Assembly: GCA_963822115.1 (NCBI GenBank)
Contig: CAWGGM010000004.1
Span: forward strand, 62,001-126,000
Source: CAWDXG01 sp963822115
Lineage (GTDB): Bacteria; Myxococcota_A; Polyangia; Polyangiales; Polyangiaceae
Length of the DNA stretch: 64,000 nt
Reading direction: 5' to 3'
Part shown: positions 27,006-36,455 of the stretch, piece after piece
Position numbering within the stretch: the first letter of the stretch is position 1
Layout: each line of letters starts with the position of its first letter
Program-made: the position numbers and the translations under genes
Notes under the pieces: generated by a model
Database searches by the model: none
Told to the model about the DNA's origin: nothing
The model's input: only the letters and a program-made list of their open reading frames with translations

Positions 27006-28898
27006 ATGTCCCGCACCAGCTATCTGCTCGTTCTGGCCCGTCTCGAGGCCGAGCGGCGTCGCAAGCTCGGCGTCATCGCCTCGGCCTCCCAGCTCGAGCT
27101 CGCGGCTGTGGAGGACACGAACGCGGCCTTGGCGTGGCTGGAGCACCACGAGCCGGAAGTCGTCGCGTTCGAGAGCTCGACCCCGAAAGCCGAGCAGCTC
27201 TGCCAGAAGCTCAGGGGCCGGAAATCCTGGGGCCGGGTCCCCATGCTTGCATTGGCCGACGAGCCGAGCGACGCGCACGTCGAAAAGCTGTTCGCCATGG
27301 GGGTCGACGATGTCGTCCCGTTGTCCGCCTGGCCGGCATTCATCGCGCGCGTGCGGGCGCTGCCTCGGGTGGAGTCGATCCATCCCCCTCCCGCGCGCGG
27401 CAAGGCCATCGTTGCCGATCCGGAGCGCCAGCGCTGCGACGTGATCGGACGCGTGCTGACCAACGCCGGCTTCGACGTGCGCTACGCGCTGGACCGTCGG
27501 GCGCTCGAGTACTACTCGCTCCAGACCGACGTCGCACTCATCGTTGTCAACGTCGAGCTCGGTGCCCCCCGCCAGTTCATCGAACAGGCGCGCAAGAACA
27601 AGAGCAACGCGGCGTGGGTCGTAGCGACCCGGCGCCGCGACCTCGAGGAACACACGCGGGCGCTCGCCGATCTCGACAAGGTCGCGTTGGCTCCGGCTCT
27701 CGGTGCACCGGAAAGCGTCCTGTTCATCGCCAACGAGCTGCTCTCCAACCGGCGGACCGCTCGCAGCAGCACGCGCGTACTGCACGGGACGCTGGTCGCG
27801 TTCCGTCCGGCCGGCACCGATTCCGACGATATCGGCTTCTCCTACAATATCAGCGGCGACGGGCTGTACGTACGCACGCTAGCGGTGCCCGAGGGCGAGG
27901 AAGTGTGGTTGGAGCTCTCGCCACCGAAGCACAACCGCCGGGTGCGCCTGCTCGGTCGCGTGGTGTGGCGGAGGGGCTTCGAGGGCAACATCGGCGCATC
28001 GGTACCACCCGGCTTCGGCGTGCAGCTGCTCGACGGACTGGGGGACGCGCTTTCCATCTGGCGGGAAAGCTACCTCTCGCTCGATGGCGCCAGCGAGACA
28101 GCCCACAAACCGAAGAAGAAGCCACCACCCCCCAAGCCCAAGCCGCCCGCTCCCGGCACAGCGCCGGAGCCGGAAGTGGTGGAAGCGATCGAGGACGTAG
28201 AGCCGGAGCTCATGGCGATGGCGCCCAGGATGGCGTCCCAGCCGGACATCGCGCGCATCTCGGCGCCCGAGATCGAGATCGGGCGAACCTCCGTGCCGAC
28301 GGGGCTCGTGGAGCCCGGGCAGGGCGCCTCCCCGCGGCCCGAGCGGACCCCGCCAGCACCGGCAGCCGAGCCCGCCCCTGCTCCGGCGGTCGAGCCCGCT
28401 CTTCCGCCGCAACCTGAAGGTTCGCGCGGCGGAGTGGGACTGCTCGTGGCACTGCTCATCGTTGCTGCAGGCGCCGCGGTGTTCGTGCTCTGGCAACGTG
28501 GGATGTTCGGAGCGCACCAGGCGCCCACACCGGCACCTGCCGAAAAGCCAAGCGCGGTTGCCCAGAAAGCCGATCAGGCGCCTCCGGCACCCAAGCCGAC
28601 GCCCTCGGCCTCCGCCGCACCCAAGCCGCCGCCGGAGCCCACGGCGGATCTCTCCGCGCTCACGCCGACCGAGGGCTACCTGTACGTGAAGACGACGCTC
28701 GACGCGAAGGTCTACATCAACGGCCGCGTCATCGGCCCCACCAACCAACCGGTGAAGACCGGCTGCGGCATGCGCTTCGTGCGCGTGGGCAAGCCCGTCG
28801 GTCACTGGCTGACCGAAGGTCGCTCCGTGAAGATCGAGTGCGGCAAGCTCACCAAGGCCGAGTTCACTCCCAGCCCCCCGCCGCCCACGGCGAAATAG
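27006..28898 (+). CDS. Two degenerate receiver domains fused to a PilZ domain, a membrane helix and a PEGA-like tail
   Basis: The 630-residue protein starts with two receiver-like folds. The usual phospho-accepting Asp is Glu56 in VVAFESS in the first and Asn182 in IVVNVEL in the second, so neither can be phosphorylated in the normal way. A PilZ domain follows (about residues 255-345) with the c-di-GMP motifs RSSTR and NISGDG intact. After a Pro-rich stretch, a membrane helix lies at about 476-498 (GLLVALLIVAAGAAVFVLWQ), then another Pro/Ala linker and a C-terminal domain with PEGA-like YLYVKTTLDAKVYINGRVIGP. It probably reads c-di-GMP in the cytoplasm and signals across the membrane. Confidence 0.78.
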   Translation: MSRTSYLLVLARLEAERRRKLGVIASASQLELAAVEDTNAALAWLEHHEPEVVAFESSTPKAEQLCQKLRGRKSWGRVPMLALADEPSDAHVEKLFAMGVDDVVPLSAWPAFIARVRALPRVESIHPPPARGKAIVADPERQRCDVIGRVLTNAGFDVRYALDRRALEYYSLQTDVALIVVNVELGAPRQFIEQARKNKSNAAWVVATRRRDLEEHTRALADLDKVALAPALGAPESVLFIANELLSNRRTARSSTRVLHGTLVAFRPAGTDSDDIGFSYNISGDGLYVRTLAVPEGEEVWLELSPPKHNRRVRLLGRVVWRRGFEGNIGASVPPGFGVQLLDGLGDALSIWRESYLSLDGASETAHKPKKKPPPPKPKPPAPGTAPEPEVVEAIEDVEPELMAMAPRMASQPDIARISAPEIEIGRTSVPTGLVEPGQGASPRPERTPPAPAAEPAPAPAVEPALPPQPEGSRGGVGLLVALLIVAAGAAVFVLWQRGMFGAHQAPTPAPAEKPSAVAQKADQAPPAPKPTPSASAAPKPPPEPTADLSALTPTEGYLYVKTTLDAKVYINGRVIGPTNQPVKTGCGMRFVRVGKPVGHWLTEGRSVKIECGKLTKAEFTPSPPPPTAK

Positions 28899-28923
28899 AG
28901 CCCGAAGCGGCCGGCGAGCGAGG

Positions 28924-29496
28924 CTAGAGCAGCTGCAGCTGGCGCGGCGCGAGCCGCTCCATCACGGCCTGCTCGGCGGCGTCCAGCCAGCCTTCGCGCG
29001 CGCCCGCATCGAGCCTGAGCGCCGACAGACCCCGCTCCTCGATCTCGCGGTCCAGCCGCTCCTCGATCGCGCGCTGGAACACCGGATCGGTGGTGCGGAT
29101 GCCGTCCGCTGTGGCGTCACCCACGATCGGTACCTGGATGAGCAGATCGTACGACTTCATCCAGAACGCGACGAGCGAGTCGAGCCCCTCCTGACGCCCC
29201 GCTGCGAGCAGCAGGTACACGTAGTTGTCGAGCGCGCTGCGGTCGCACAGGACGACCGGATAGCGATGCTCGGCGATCACTTCCTCGGCGATCTGCGTGT
29301 GCAGGATCCACGACTCCGAAGCGAGCCCTGTTTCCTCGTTGATGGGCAGCGGGCAGCGGCGCGCGACCTCGTGGACCACCTCGAGCACGACGTCACGGGA
29401 CTTGAGCCGCGCAGCGAGCCCGTAGCAGAGCGTCGTCTTGCCGACACCGTGCGTCCCCACGAACGCGACCTTGAGCCGCTCGTCACGGTTGTTCAC
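28924..29496 (-). CDS. P-loop ATPase/kinase of the AAA_28 (NadR-like) type
   Basis: About 190 residues from the GTG at 29496. Walker A is VGTHGVGKTTLC near the N-terminus, followed by VVHEVARRCP, WILHTQIAEEVIAEHRYPVVLCDRSALDNYVYLL (split here by family motifs) and YDLLIQVPIVGD. The final part has REIEERGLSALRLD. This is the fold of small nucleotide kinases and NadR-type ribosylnicotinamide kinases. No partner domain is present. Its substrate is unknown. Confidence 0.75.
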   Translation of the reverse strand: MNNRDERLKVAFVGTHGVGKTTLCYGLAARLKSRDVVLEVVHEVARRCPLPINEETGLASESWILHTQIAEEVIAEHRYPVVLCDRSALDNYVYLLLAAGRQEGLDSLVAFWMKSYDLLIQVPIVGDATADGIRTTDPVFQRAIEERLDREIEERGLSALRLDAGAREGWLDAAEQAVMERLAPRQLQLL

Positions 29497-29583
29497 GCGG
29501 CGATTGTAGACGATACGCCCGACGCCCGCGACCGCGCCGTTCGCGGGTAGCGACGCGCGCCGGGATGCGGCAGGATCGCCGTC

Positions 29584-30165
29584 GTGGCCGTGCTCACCCG
29601 CCGTCGCCTGATCCAGACCGGCATCGCCGGTGGCGCGCTGCTCGCCGTCGGCGGCAGCGTGCTCGGCTGGGCCACACTCGGCTATCACCTCGAGCCGGGC
29701 GAGCAGGCCATCGGGCTGAGCGTGAAGGAGTTCTGCGTGGTGCGCGCGATCGTGGACGCCATCGTGCCGGGCAGCGGCAAGCTCAAGCCCGGCGTCGAGC
29801 TGGGCGTGCCGCAGCGCATCGACGAGGAACTGTGGGCGTCCGACGACGGCATGCGCTCGGACATCCGGAACATCCTGCAGTTCATCGAGCACATCCCGCC
29901 GCTCTACGGCCATTTCGGTCGCTTCAGCTCGCTTCATCGCGAAGCGCGCGAAAAGGTGCTGCGCTCGCTCATGACCTCGTCGCAGACGATCTTCGTGCAG
30001 GCCGCCACGGCCGCCAAGGAGCTCGTCTACCTGTTCTACTACTCGCACCACGAGAACTGGGCCGCGCTCCAGTATCCGGGGCCGATGGTCGACTACGACA
30101 AGCCGCCCCCGAGCGCGCTGGCCTACCAGCGCCTGCTTTCGGCGCGGAAGGCGGGCAAGTCGTGA
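29584..30165 (+). CDS. Gluconate 2-dehydrogenase subunit 3-like TAT protein
   Basis: The 193-residue product starts at GTG. Its N-terminus TRRRLIQTGIAGGALLAVGG is a twin-arginine-type signal. The body (FCVVRAIVDAIVPGSG, RIDEELWA, FIEHIPPLYGHFGRFS, ELVYLFYYSHHENWAALQYPGP) matches the subunit 3 family that pairs with GMC flavoproteins. The stop overlaps the next start (GTGA), and the next gene is a GMC oxidoreductase. The two are probably exported together as a complex on the TAT pathway. Confidence 0.8.
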   Translation: MAVLTRRRLIQTGIAGGALLAVGGSVLGWATLGYHLEPGEQAIGLSVKEFCVVRAIVDAIVPGSGKLKPGVELGVPQRIDEELWASDDGMRSDIRNILQFIEHIPPLYGHFGRFSSLHREAREKVLRSLMTSSQTIFVQAATAAKELVYLFYYSHHENWAALQYPGPMVDYDKPPPSALAYQRLLSARKAGKS

Positions 30166-31739
30166 TCCACCAGGGTCCGGAGCTGATCCAGGCCGGCAAG
30201 GACGTGAGCGAGCAGTGCAACGTCTGCGTCATCGGCTCGGGCTGCGGCGGCGCTTCGCTCGCCGCGCGTCTGGCCGAGGCCGGCAGGAGCGTCGTCATCG
30301 TCGAGCAGGGCGGCTACTACACGAAAGACGATTTCGATCAGCGCGAGACCCACATGCTCGCCAAGATCGACGGCGGCCGCGGCCTGCACACCAGCGTCGA
30401 CGGCTCGATCGCCATGACCTACGGGCACAACGTCGGCGGCGCCAGCGTGCACTACTGGGCCGACAGCTACCGCACGCCGCCCGACCGGCTCGAGCTGTGG
30501 CAGCAGGTGTTCGGCATCGAGGGCCACACCGAACAGATCCTGAAGCCGCACTTCGAGCAGATCGAGCGCGACCTGCACGTGTTTTCGGCGACCGAGCCAT
30601 ACACGAACCGCATGAACCGGCTGCTGCACGACGGAGCCAGGCAGCTGGGCTGGAGCGTCAAGCGCGTGCCGCAGGCACGCAAGGGCTGCCTCTCCAGCGG
30701 CTTCTGCATGCAGGGCTGCTCGTACGACGCCAAGCAGAGCCAGCTCATCACCTACATCCCACGCGCGCTCGAGCACGGCGCGCGGCTGTATTCCGACATG
30801 CAGGCCGCGCAGCTCGTCTCCGACGGCGGCAAGGTCAAGCGGCTGGTGTGCCGCGTGCTCGATCGCGCGACGGGCCGCCCGGCGGGGCCGAAGCTCACGG
30901 TCCGGGCCAAGGCCTTCGTCGTCGCGGCCGGCGGCTACGGCACGCCGCTCTTTTTGCTCGAGCAGGGGCTGAAGAGCAAGCTGCCCGCCATCGGCGAGCA
31001 TTTTTTCTGCAATCCCTGCCCCATGGTCCACGCCCTGTTCGACGAGAACATCGTGCAGTGGAAGAACATCCCCGCCGCCTGGGGCATCGATCACTTCCGC
31101 CGCGCGAAGTACGACGGCAACGAGCAGATCTTCGGCCGCCCCGGCTCGGGGCGCTACATGGAAGGCGGCTACCTGTTCATGGCCAACCAGCTGCAGCCGG
31201 CCACGCTCGCCGCCGTGCTGCCCGGCTTCGGGCAGGAGCACGAGAAGCTGATGACCAGCCTGCCGCGGCTGGGCGGCACCATCTGCTGGATCGACGACGC
31301 CGAGGAAGGCCGCGTCACGCTCGAGGATGGACGCCGCAAGGTGCACGTGCCGCTCACCGGCGGCAACGCCGAGCGCATCCGCGACGCCTTCTACAAGCAG
31401 GCGCGCCTGCTGCTCGCGGTCGGCGCGCGCGAGGTCATCTTCGGCGACACCGCCGACACCCGCATCCACCACGGCGGCGAGATCGAGAAGGCCGTCAAGC
31501 GCCTCGACCTCCGCCCCGCGCGCAACGTCTTCGCCGCGCCCCACCCCGGCGGCGGCGCGCGCATGGGGCGGAGCCCGGAGACGACGGTCGTCGACTTCGA
31601 CCACCGCGTGCACGGCTTCGACAACCTGTACGTCTCCGACCCGAGCGTCCTGCCCACCCCGCCCAGCGTCGATCCGAGCCTGACCATCATGGCCTTTTCC
31701 TTCGTCGCCGCCGATCGCATCCGGGCCGCGCTCGGCTAG
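30162..31739 (+). CDS. GMC-family FAD oxidoreductase
   Basis: The 525-residue protein starts at the GTG at 30162. It has the FAD Rossmann motif CVIGSGCGGASLAARLAEAG, a GHNVGGASVHYWAD loop, FVVAAGGYGTPLFLL, and the GMC C-terminal block APHPGGGARMG with VSDPSVLPTPPSVDPSLT. It is alcohol/gluconate dehydrogenase-like. No own signal peptide is seen, so export would ride on the TAT subunit encoded just upstream. A Cys cluster (GCLSSGFCMQGCSYDAK) is typical of this subfamily. Substrate unknown. Confidence 0.85.
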   Translation: MIHQGPELIQAGKDVSEQCNVCVIGSGCGGASLAARLAEAGRSVVIVEQGGYYTKDDFDQRETHMLAKIDGGRGLHTSVDGSIAMTYGHNVGGASVHYWADSYRTPPDRLELWQQVFGIEGHTEQILKPHFEQIERDLHVFSATEPYTNRMNRLLHDGARQLGWSVKRVPQARKGCLSSGFCMQGCSYDAKQSQLITYIPRALEHGARLYSDMQAAQLVSDGGKVKRLVCRVLDRATGRPAGPKLTVRAKAFVVAAGGYGTPLFLLEQGLKSKLPAIGEHFFCNPCPMVHALFDENIVQWKNIPAAWGIDHFRRAKYDGNEQIFGRPGSGRYMEGGYLFMANQLQPATLAAVLPGFGQEHEKLMTSLPRLGGTICWIDDAEEGRVTLEDGRRKVHVPLTGGNAERIRDAFYKQARLLLAVGAREVIFGDTADTRIHHGGEIEKAVKRLDLRPARNVFAAPHPGGGARMGRSPETTVVDFDHRVHGFDNLYVSDPSVLPTPPSVDPSLTIMAFSFVAADRIRAALG

Positions 31740-31788
31740 CCAAGAGCGCCAGGTTTGTTGGGGGGTCCTGGCAACCGCGCGGAGCCTC

Positions 31789-32499
31789 TCAGAGCGCGTA
31801 GCGCACGTGGAATTGCGCTTCGGAGGCGATGTCGTACTGCATCTGGGGCTTGTCCGCGGCCTGGCCGGTCAGGGCGCTCTCGGCGGACGAGCCGTAGATG
31901 CTGCCGCTCTGGGCGCTCGCGAACGTGGGGCGCGTGGTGGCGAGCATGCGCACGGTCGCGCCGAGCTTGAGCTGGCGCGTCACGTTGATCTCGCCGCCGA
32001 GCCCAACGTAGCCCATCGGGTAGACGCCGCTCAGCACGCCGGTCGGCAGCGAGACGTGCGTGTACTCGCCGCCGCCGCCGAGCTCCACGTAGGGCGTGAT
32101 CACGAAGTCGGGCAGCATGCGGAAGCCCGCGCCGAGCAGCGCTTCGGTGGACGTGCGGTCGAGCCCCCGTTTCACCGTGGCAGGGGTCGCGCTGTACAGG
32201 TCCAGGGCGAGCTTGCCGTAGAGATACTTGTTCCAGTCGAGCGTGCCGAACACGCCGAAGCCGTTCATGCGGCAGGCGTCCCACATCACGCCGCCGTGCG
32301 GATCGCGGAAGCCGTAGCCTCCGATGCGCGCGCCGAAGCCGGGGCGGAACTTCCCGGCGGGGGCGCGCTGGGCCGGCGTGACGTGGCCCCCCTGGTCGCG
32401 CCCAGCGGCCGGGTCGTTGCTTCCGAAGATCGGATCGGCGCTGGCCGACGCTGCCAGCGTCATCACCCCTGCCGCGACAAGTATTCCCTTGAAGTCCAT
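31789..32499 (-). CDS. Outer-membrane beta-barrel-like protein
   Basis: The 236-residue protein starts at the ATG at 32499 behind GGAGGATC and has a Sec signal (GILVAAGVMTLAASASA). The rest is alternating strands with aromatic ends: GFGARIGGYGF, GVFGTLDWNKYLYGKLALDLYS, PYVELGGGGEYTHV, MGYVGLGGEINVTRQLKLGATV and a terminal AQFHVRYAL. That last segment ends in Leu, not the usual Phe. No named family is certain. It is divergent from the monoheme-type lipoprotein gene with about 200 bases between. Confidence 0.65.
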   Translation of the reverse strand: MDFKGILVAAGVMTLAASASADPIFGSNDPAAGRDQGGHVTPAQRAPAGKFRPGFGARIGGYGFRDPHGGVMWDACRMNGFGVFGTLDWNKYLYGKLALDLYSATPATVKRGLDRTSTEALLGAGFRMLPDFVITPYVELGGGGEYTHVSLPTGVLSGVYPMGYVGLGGEINVTRQLKLGATVRMLATTRPTFASAQSGSIYGSSAESALTGQAADKPQMQYDIASEAQFHVRYAL

Positions 32500-32703
32500 G
32501 GATCCTCCTCCGGTGCCTTGCAGCGCCGGCGTGCCGTCCAGTTCGTGTTCGTGGCAGCCCGTAGCGCGAGCGTTCAAACAGGGTTTGCGTCGGGGACGCG
32601 TCGAGAACGGGCGTACACGGAGGCGTCGCCGCGGATTCACACTCCGCGCGGAATGCATCGACTTTCGAATATCCGGCGCGCGCGGGGCAACGGTCGCGGA
32701 TGG

Positions 32704-33873
32704 ATGCTGCTTCGTGCCTTCGCTCTTTCGCTCTGCATGGGCGCGCTCGCCTGCTCCAATGTCACTGCACGGAGCGATGCCCGCGCGACGCTCCACGGCC
32801 GGCTGGGCATGAACGACGTCTCGATCCTGTTTCCGCTGCCGCACGGCCGCCAGCTCGACTCGCTGTTGAGCGCGAGCACGACCGCGGCGCACGGCGAGCT
32901 GCTGCCCTACGCGGACTTCCAGCTCGCGCCGCGGCTCACGCCGGCGCACGAGCGGGCCGAGGACTACCAGCACCTGCGCGTCGTGGCCGCGCGCATCGAC
33001 CCGTGCTTTCCCTCGCTCGCCAAGGCGCCGGGCCCGGATTGCCGCTTCCAGGTGCGGCTCGTCCTGCAGCCGCTCTACGACGAGGCCGGCCAGGTCGTCG
33101 CCGCGGATGCGGCCGTCCACGCCTTCTATGACCTGCCGGTCGACGATTTCCTCGCGCTGGTGGGCCAGCTGCTCGACGCGCAGCAGGCGGCCGCGCCGCT
33201 GCCGGCGAACGCACCGCTCGGCGTGCAGCCCACGCTCCGGGCCGAGGGGCTAGACGGGCCCTACGCCGCGAGCGTCGAGAGCGCGCTGCTCGCGGTCGTC
33301 GGCAGAGAGCGGCTCACGCGCATGACCTTCGCCGCGCTTGGCGCCCGGGACGCCGCGCAGACCTACGGCGGCTTCGATTTCGCAGCGGGCGGCGCGACGC
33401 CGATCGCCATCCTCGATCCCGGCCTGACCCAGCAGACCTTCGACAACGCTTCCGGGGACGACCTCGCCTTCGACGCGACGGTGCTCCCGGCTCTGGCGGA
33501 TCCGCCCGAGGATCTCTCCCCGCTCTTCGACTCGGCCCGCGCCCTGAAGCTCGGCGACGCGACGAAGTGGTCGCTCTACCAGTCCGCGCTGCGCATCGAG
33601 AACCCGGCGTACTATTCGTCGGAGAGCGTGGACTGCGTGAGCTGCCACGCCGCCCAGCCCGCGCGCCGCTGGCTGGAGCGCCAGGGCGACTTCGCGTCGC
33701 GCTCGAGCCCGTACCGCTACCCGTCGGACTTTCTCTCCGACAGCGCCGCGATCGACGACACGCGCACGCTGCGCGCCTTCGGCTGGCAAGGCGCTCGCCC
33801 GTCGATCAACGCGCGCGTGGTGCACGAGACCGCGGCCGTGGCCAGCTACCTGGACCGGCAATTGCTCGAGTGA
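32704..33873 (+). CDS. Predicted lipoprotein with a single CxxCH heme-type motif
   Basis: The 389-residue product starts at the ATG at 32704 (an ATG at 32653 would add 17 Arg-rich residues). The signal ends CMGALACS, a lipobox. The one CxxCH motif, CVSCHAAQPAR, is in the last quarter and could carry a c-type heme. The remainder is not a recognised cytochrome fold. The region before the heme motif contains WSLYQSALRIENPAYYSSESV. It may be an electron-transfer or sensory lipoprotein; a lone CxxCH in a lipoprotein can also be a false heme site. Confidence 0.65.
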   Translation: MLLRAFALSLCMGALACSNVTARSDARATLHGRLGMNDVSILFPLPHGRQLDSLLSASTTAAHGELLPYADFQLAPRLTPAHERAEDYQHLRVVAARIDPCFPSLAKAPGPDCRFQVRLVLQPLYDEAGQVVAADAAVHAFYDLPVDDFLALVGQLLDAQQAAAPLPANAPLGVQPTLRAEGLDGPYAASVESALLAVVGRERLTRMTFAALGARDAAQTYGGFDFAAGGATPIAILDPGLTQQTFDNASGDDLAFDATVLPALADPPEDLSPLFDSARALKLGDATKWSLYQSALRIENPAYYSSESVDCVSCHAAQPARRWLERQGDFASRSSPYRYPSDFLSDSAAIDDTRTLRAFGWQGARPSINARVVHETAAVASYLDRQLLE

Positions 33874-33905
33874 CGGAACGGCAGCCTGACGCTGCCGCGC
33901 GCTGC

Positions 33906-36368
33906 TCAGTAGCCGTTCGTCGAGTACTTCTCGAGCGTGACGTTCGTCACCGTTCCGCCGCTGCCGATGCTGCCGGCCGACGCGAGCGCGCCGTGGCCCT
34001 GGTAGCCGCCCAGGTTCGGCATGACGATGCAGGTCTCGCCCGACTCGCACAGGCCGTTGTCGTTGCCGATGCCGTCGCCCACGACTTCGACTGCATCCAG
34101 CAGGTAGTTGCTGCTGCAGGTCGAACCGTTCCAGCTAGCGCCGGGGATCAGCGCGCAGTCGGCGGAGGACGAGGAGCTGGAAACGTACCAGAGGTGATTC
34201 GCGACCGAGGTGCTGGTCGGCGCCGGGATGATGCCGCGCGCCTGCGTGCTGTCCGACGCCGACAGGCCGAAATCCCAGATCTGGCAGCTGCTGCCGGTGA
34301 GGCAGGCCCCACGCGACCCCGCCCCGGGCATCCCGCTGGCGAGGCCCCAGCCACGGTAGTGGCTATCGAAGCCGGACCAGTCGCTGATGCTGGAGAAGCC
34401 CGCTGTACCGTTGGTGTCCGACGTGTTCGTCGCGTCATCGACCGCCACCTGGCCGAGGATGCCGTTCTCGACGTGGCCAGTGGCTGCGGTTGCCGTGGAA
34501 GCGCCCGCCGCGGTGCAGCCACCGGTGGCAGCCAGGCCCGGCTGCGTCCCCTGGGTGACGAGGCAGCTGGTGGACAGGTTGGTCACTGTGAACAGACCCG
34601 AGAAGGCGCTGTAGTCCGCCTTGTACAGGTTCACGTCTTTGGTGCCGTTGTCGGCAGTTCCCGTGTTGTGCAGCTCGGTGTAGGTCGACTGCCACACGTA
34701 CAGCCCGTATCTGCCGTTGTTGGCGAGCGCGGAGTCCAGCACCTGGGTATTGGCCGAATTCTCCATGTACAGGCCGTCGTTGACGTTGTTCACGGCGGTG
34801 AGCCCGAGGATCACGAAGTTTCCCGAGTACGTGCCGACGTACACGCCCGAGCTGCCGTTGTCCGAAGCGATGACGTTCGCGAGCACGTTGTTCGCGTCAT
34901 TGCTGGTGTAGAAGCCGTGGCCGGGGCTGCCGATGGCGACAATGTCCGAGAACAGCGTATTTCGCACGAAGTAGTCATCGATGTTCGCGTCGCTGGTTCC
35001 ATTGCCGTTGTGCAGCGACACCACGTCGGCGAACTGGCTGTTGTTCAGATAGTCGCTCTCCAGCCCGGTGCGGGTGTTGTTCGTGATCAGCAGGTGCTCG
35101 AACTGGTCGCTCTTCGTGCCCTGGCTCCCCGTACTGCCGACCAGCATGCCGCCGCCGGTGTTGTCCTGCGACGTAAGGTTCTTGTACGTGCTGTTGTTGG
35201 ACAGCGCCAGCACATGGATGCCGAGCTTGTTGCGCTGGGCGGTCAGTTGCTCCACGTCGCAGTACGAGCCGCCGACCTCGATGCCCGTGCCCGTGTTGTC
35301 GGTGGCCACCAGGTTCGTCCACTTCGAGTTGTTGGAGTTGCTGATGGAGATGCCGGTCCGGCTCGAGCCGCTGACCTTCAGCTTGCGACCCACGCTGAAC
35401 GACGCACCGATCACGTGCAGGGTGGCCGAGCCGATGGCACCCGACATCTCGCCTTCGAGCCACAGGAAGGAATGCGCCTGCGCGAAGAGCACGTCGTTGC
35501 CCGACGTCCCGGAAGTCAGGCTGACGCCCGGCTTGATCACGACGCCGATGTGATCGGCGTCGATGCTGAAGCCGGTACCGGTGTTCTTGGTGAAGACGTA
35601 GATCCCGCTCGGCGTCGAGAGGCTGCTGCTCGTGCTGTCCGCGATCACGGGGTTTTGCCACCACACGCCGGGCGAGGACTGGTCGGTGTTGCTGCCGTCG
35701 GTGGCCGTGACGGAGTTGTCCTTCCAGGTCGGCGGCGTCGCCGTCCAGTCGATCAGATCGGACAGGTACTTGCCGGGCTTGAGCCCGGTCGAGATCGCGC
35801 GCACCGTGCCGGTCGAGTCGTCGCAGGCCCAGTCGAAGGCGCCCAGGGCGTCGCTGACCGTCACGCCCGAGCAGCTGGAAAGTCCGGTCATGTCGAACTC
35901 GCGCAGCTCACCGGCGTGCAGGCAGAGGTCCGGGCCGGTTCCGTTCGTCGTCGGGTCGCAGGCCGTGTCGGAGGCGTCCAACGCCGAGGTCCCGTCGTTC
36001 TTCACGTAGTCGTTCCAGTTGGCGCCGTTGACCGGATACAGCGCGGGCGGTCCGGGCGGTCCGGCTTCGGCGTCGCTGCCGCCGGCGTCGCTACCGCCGC
36101 TACCCGCGCTGGCATCCGTGCCGCCGCTGCCCGCAGTGCCACCGGTTCCTCCGGCCTCGATCGCGGCGTCGGCACCCGCACTGCCGCCGCTGCCACCGGC
36201 GTCGAGTCCTCCGCTGCCGCTGCTGCCGGCAGCCCCGCTGCCCTGGCCGGCGCTTCCGCCGCCACCTACCGGTTTCTTCGGGTGGCTGCTGCTGCAGCCA
36301 CCCGCCGCGGCACCCACTACCGCCAGCGCGAGAACGGGAACAAGGTACAAGGATCGGGCGGTGCGCAT
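33906..36368 (-). CDS. Large secreted parallel beta-helix lipoprotein
   Basis: The 820-residue product starts at the ATG at 36368 (a TTG at 36386 adds six residues). The signal ends AAAGGCSSS, a lipobox, followed by a Gly/Ser/Ala tether of about 100 residues. From about residue 200 to 560 the sequence repeats short turns rich in Asn, Ser, Thr and Gly with a hydrophobic pulse (GISISNSNNSKW, GIEVGGSYCDVEQL, GIHVLALSNNSTYKNL, GMLVGS), the pattern of right-handed parallel beta-helix (NosD/pectate-lyase-like) proteins. It may bind or cut a polysaccharide. No catalytic residues can be assigned. Confidence 0.72.
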   Translation of the reverse strand: MRTARSLYLVPVLALAVVGAAAGGCSSSHPKKPVGGGGSAGQGSGAAGSSGSGGLDAGGSGGSAGADAAIEAGGTGGTAGSGGTDASAGSGGSDAGGSDAEAGPPGPPALYPVNGANWNDYVKNDGTSALDASDTACDPTTNGTGPDLCLHAGELREFDMTGLSSCSGVTVSDALGAFDWACDDSTGTVRAISTGLKPGKYLSDLIDWTATPPTWKDNSVTATDGSNTDQSSPGVWWQNPVIADSTSSSLSTPSGIYVFTKNTGTGFSIDADHIGVVIKPGVSLTSGTSGNDVLFAQAHSFLWLEGEMSGAIGSATLHVIGASFSVGRKLKVSGSSRTGISISNSNNSKWTNLVATDNTGTGIEVGGSYCDVEQLTAQRNKLGIHVLALSNNSTYKNLTSQDNTGGGMLVGSTGSQGTKSDQFEHLLITNNTRTGLESDYLNNSQFADVVSLHNGNGTSDANIDDYFVRNTLFSDIVAIGSPGHGFYTSNDANNVLANVIASDNGSSGVYVGTYSGNFVILGLTAVNNVNDGLYMENSANTQVLDSALANNGRYGLYVWQSTYTELHNTGTADNGTKDVNLYKADYSAFSGLFTVTNLSTSCLVTQGTQPGLAATGGCTAAGASTATAATGHVENGILGQVAVDDATNTSDTNGTAGFSSISDWSGFDSHYRGWGLASGMPGAGSRGACLTGSSCQIWDFGLSASDSTQARGIIPAPTSTSVANHLWYVSSSSSSADCALIPGASWNGSTCSSNYLLDAVEVVGDGIGNDNGLCESGETCIVMPNLGGYQGHGALASAGSIGSGGTVTNVTLEKYSTNGY

Positions 36369-36455
36369 GCTGGAGCCTTTCTTCAAGACAGTTCCCTCGA
36401 TGGTGCGCCAGGGCCCCGCGCAGAACCATCCCCCGTTCGGGGGAGAGTTCCGGCT

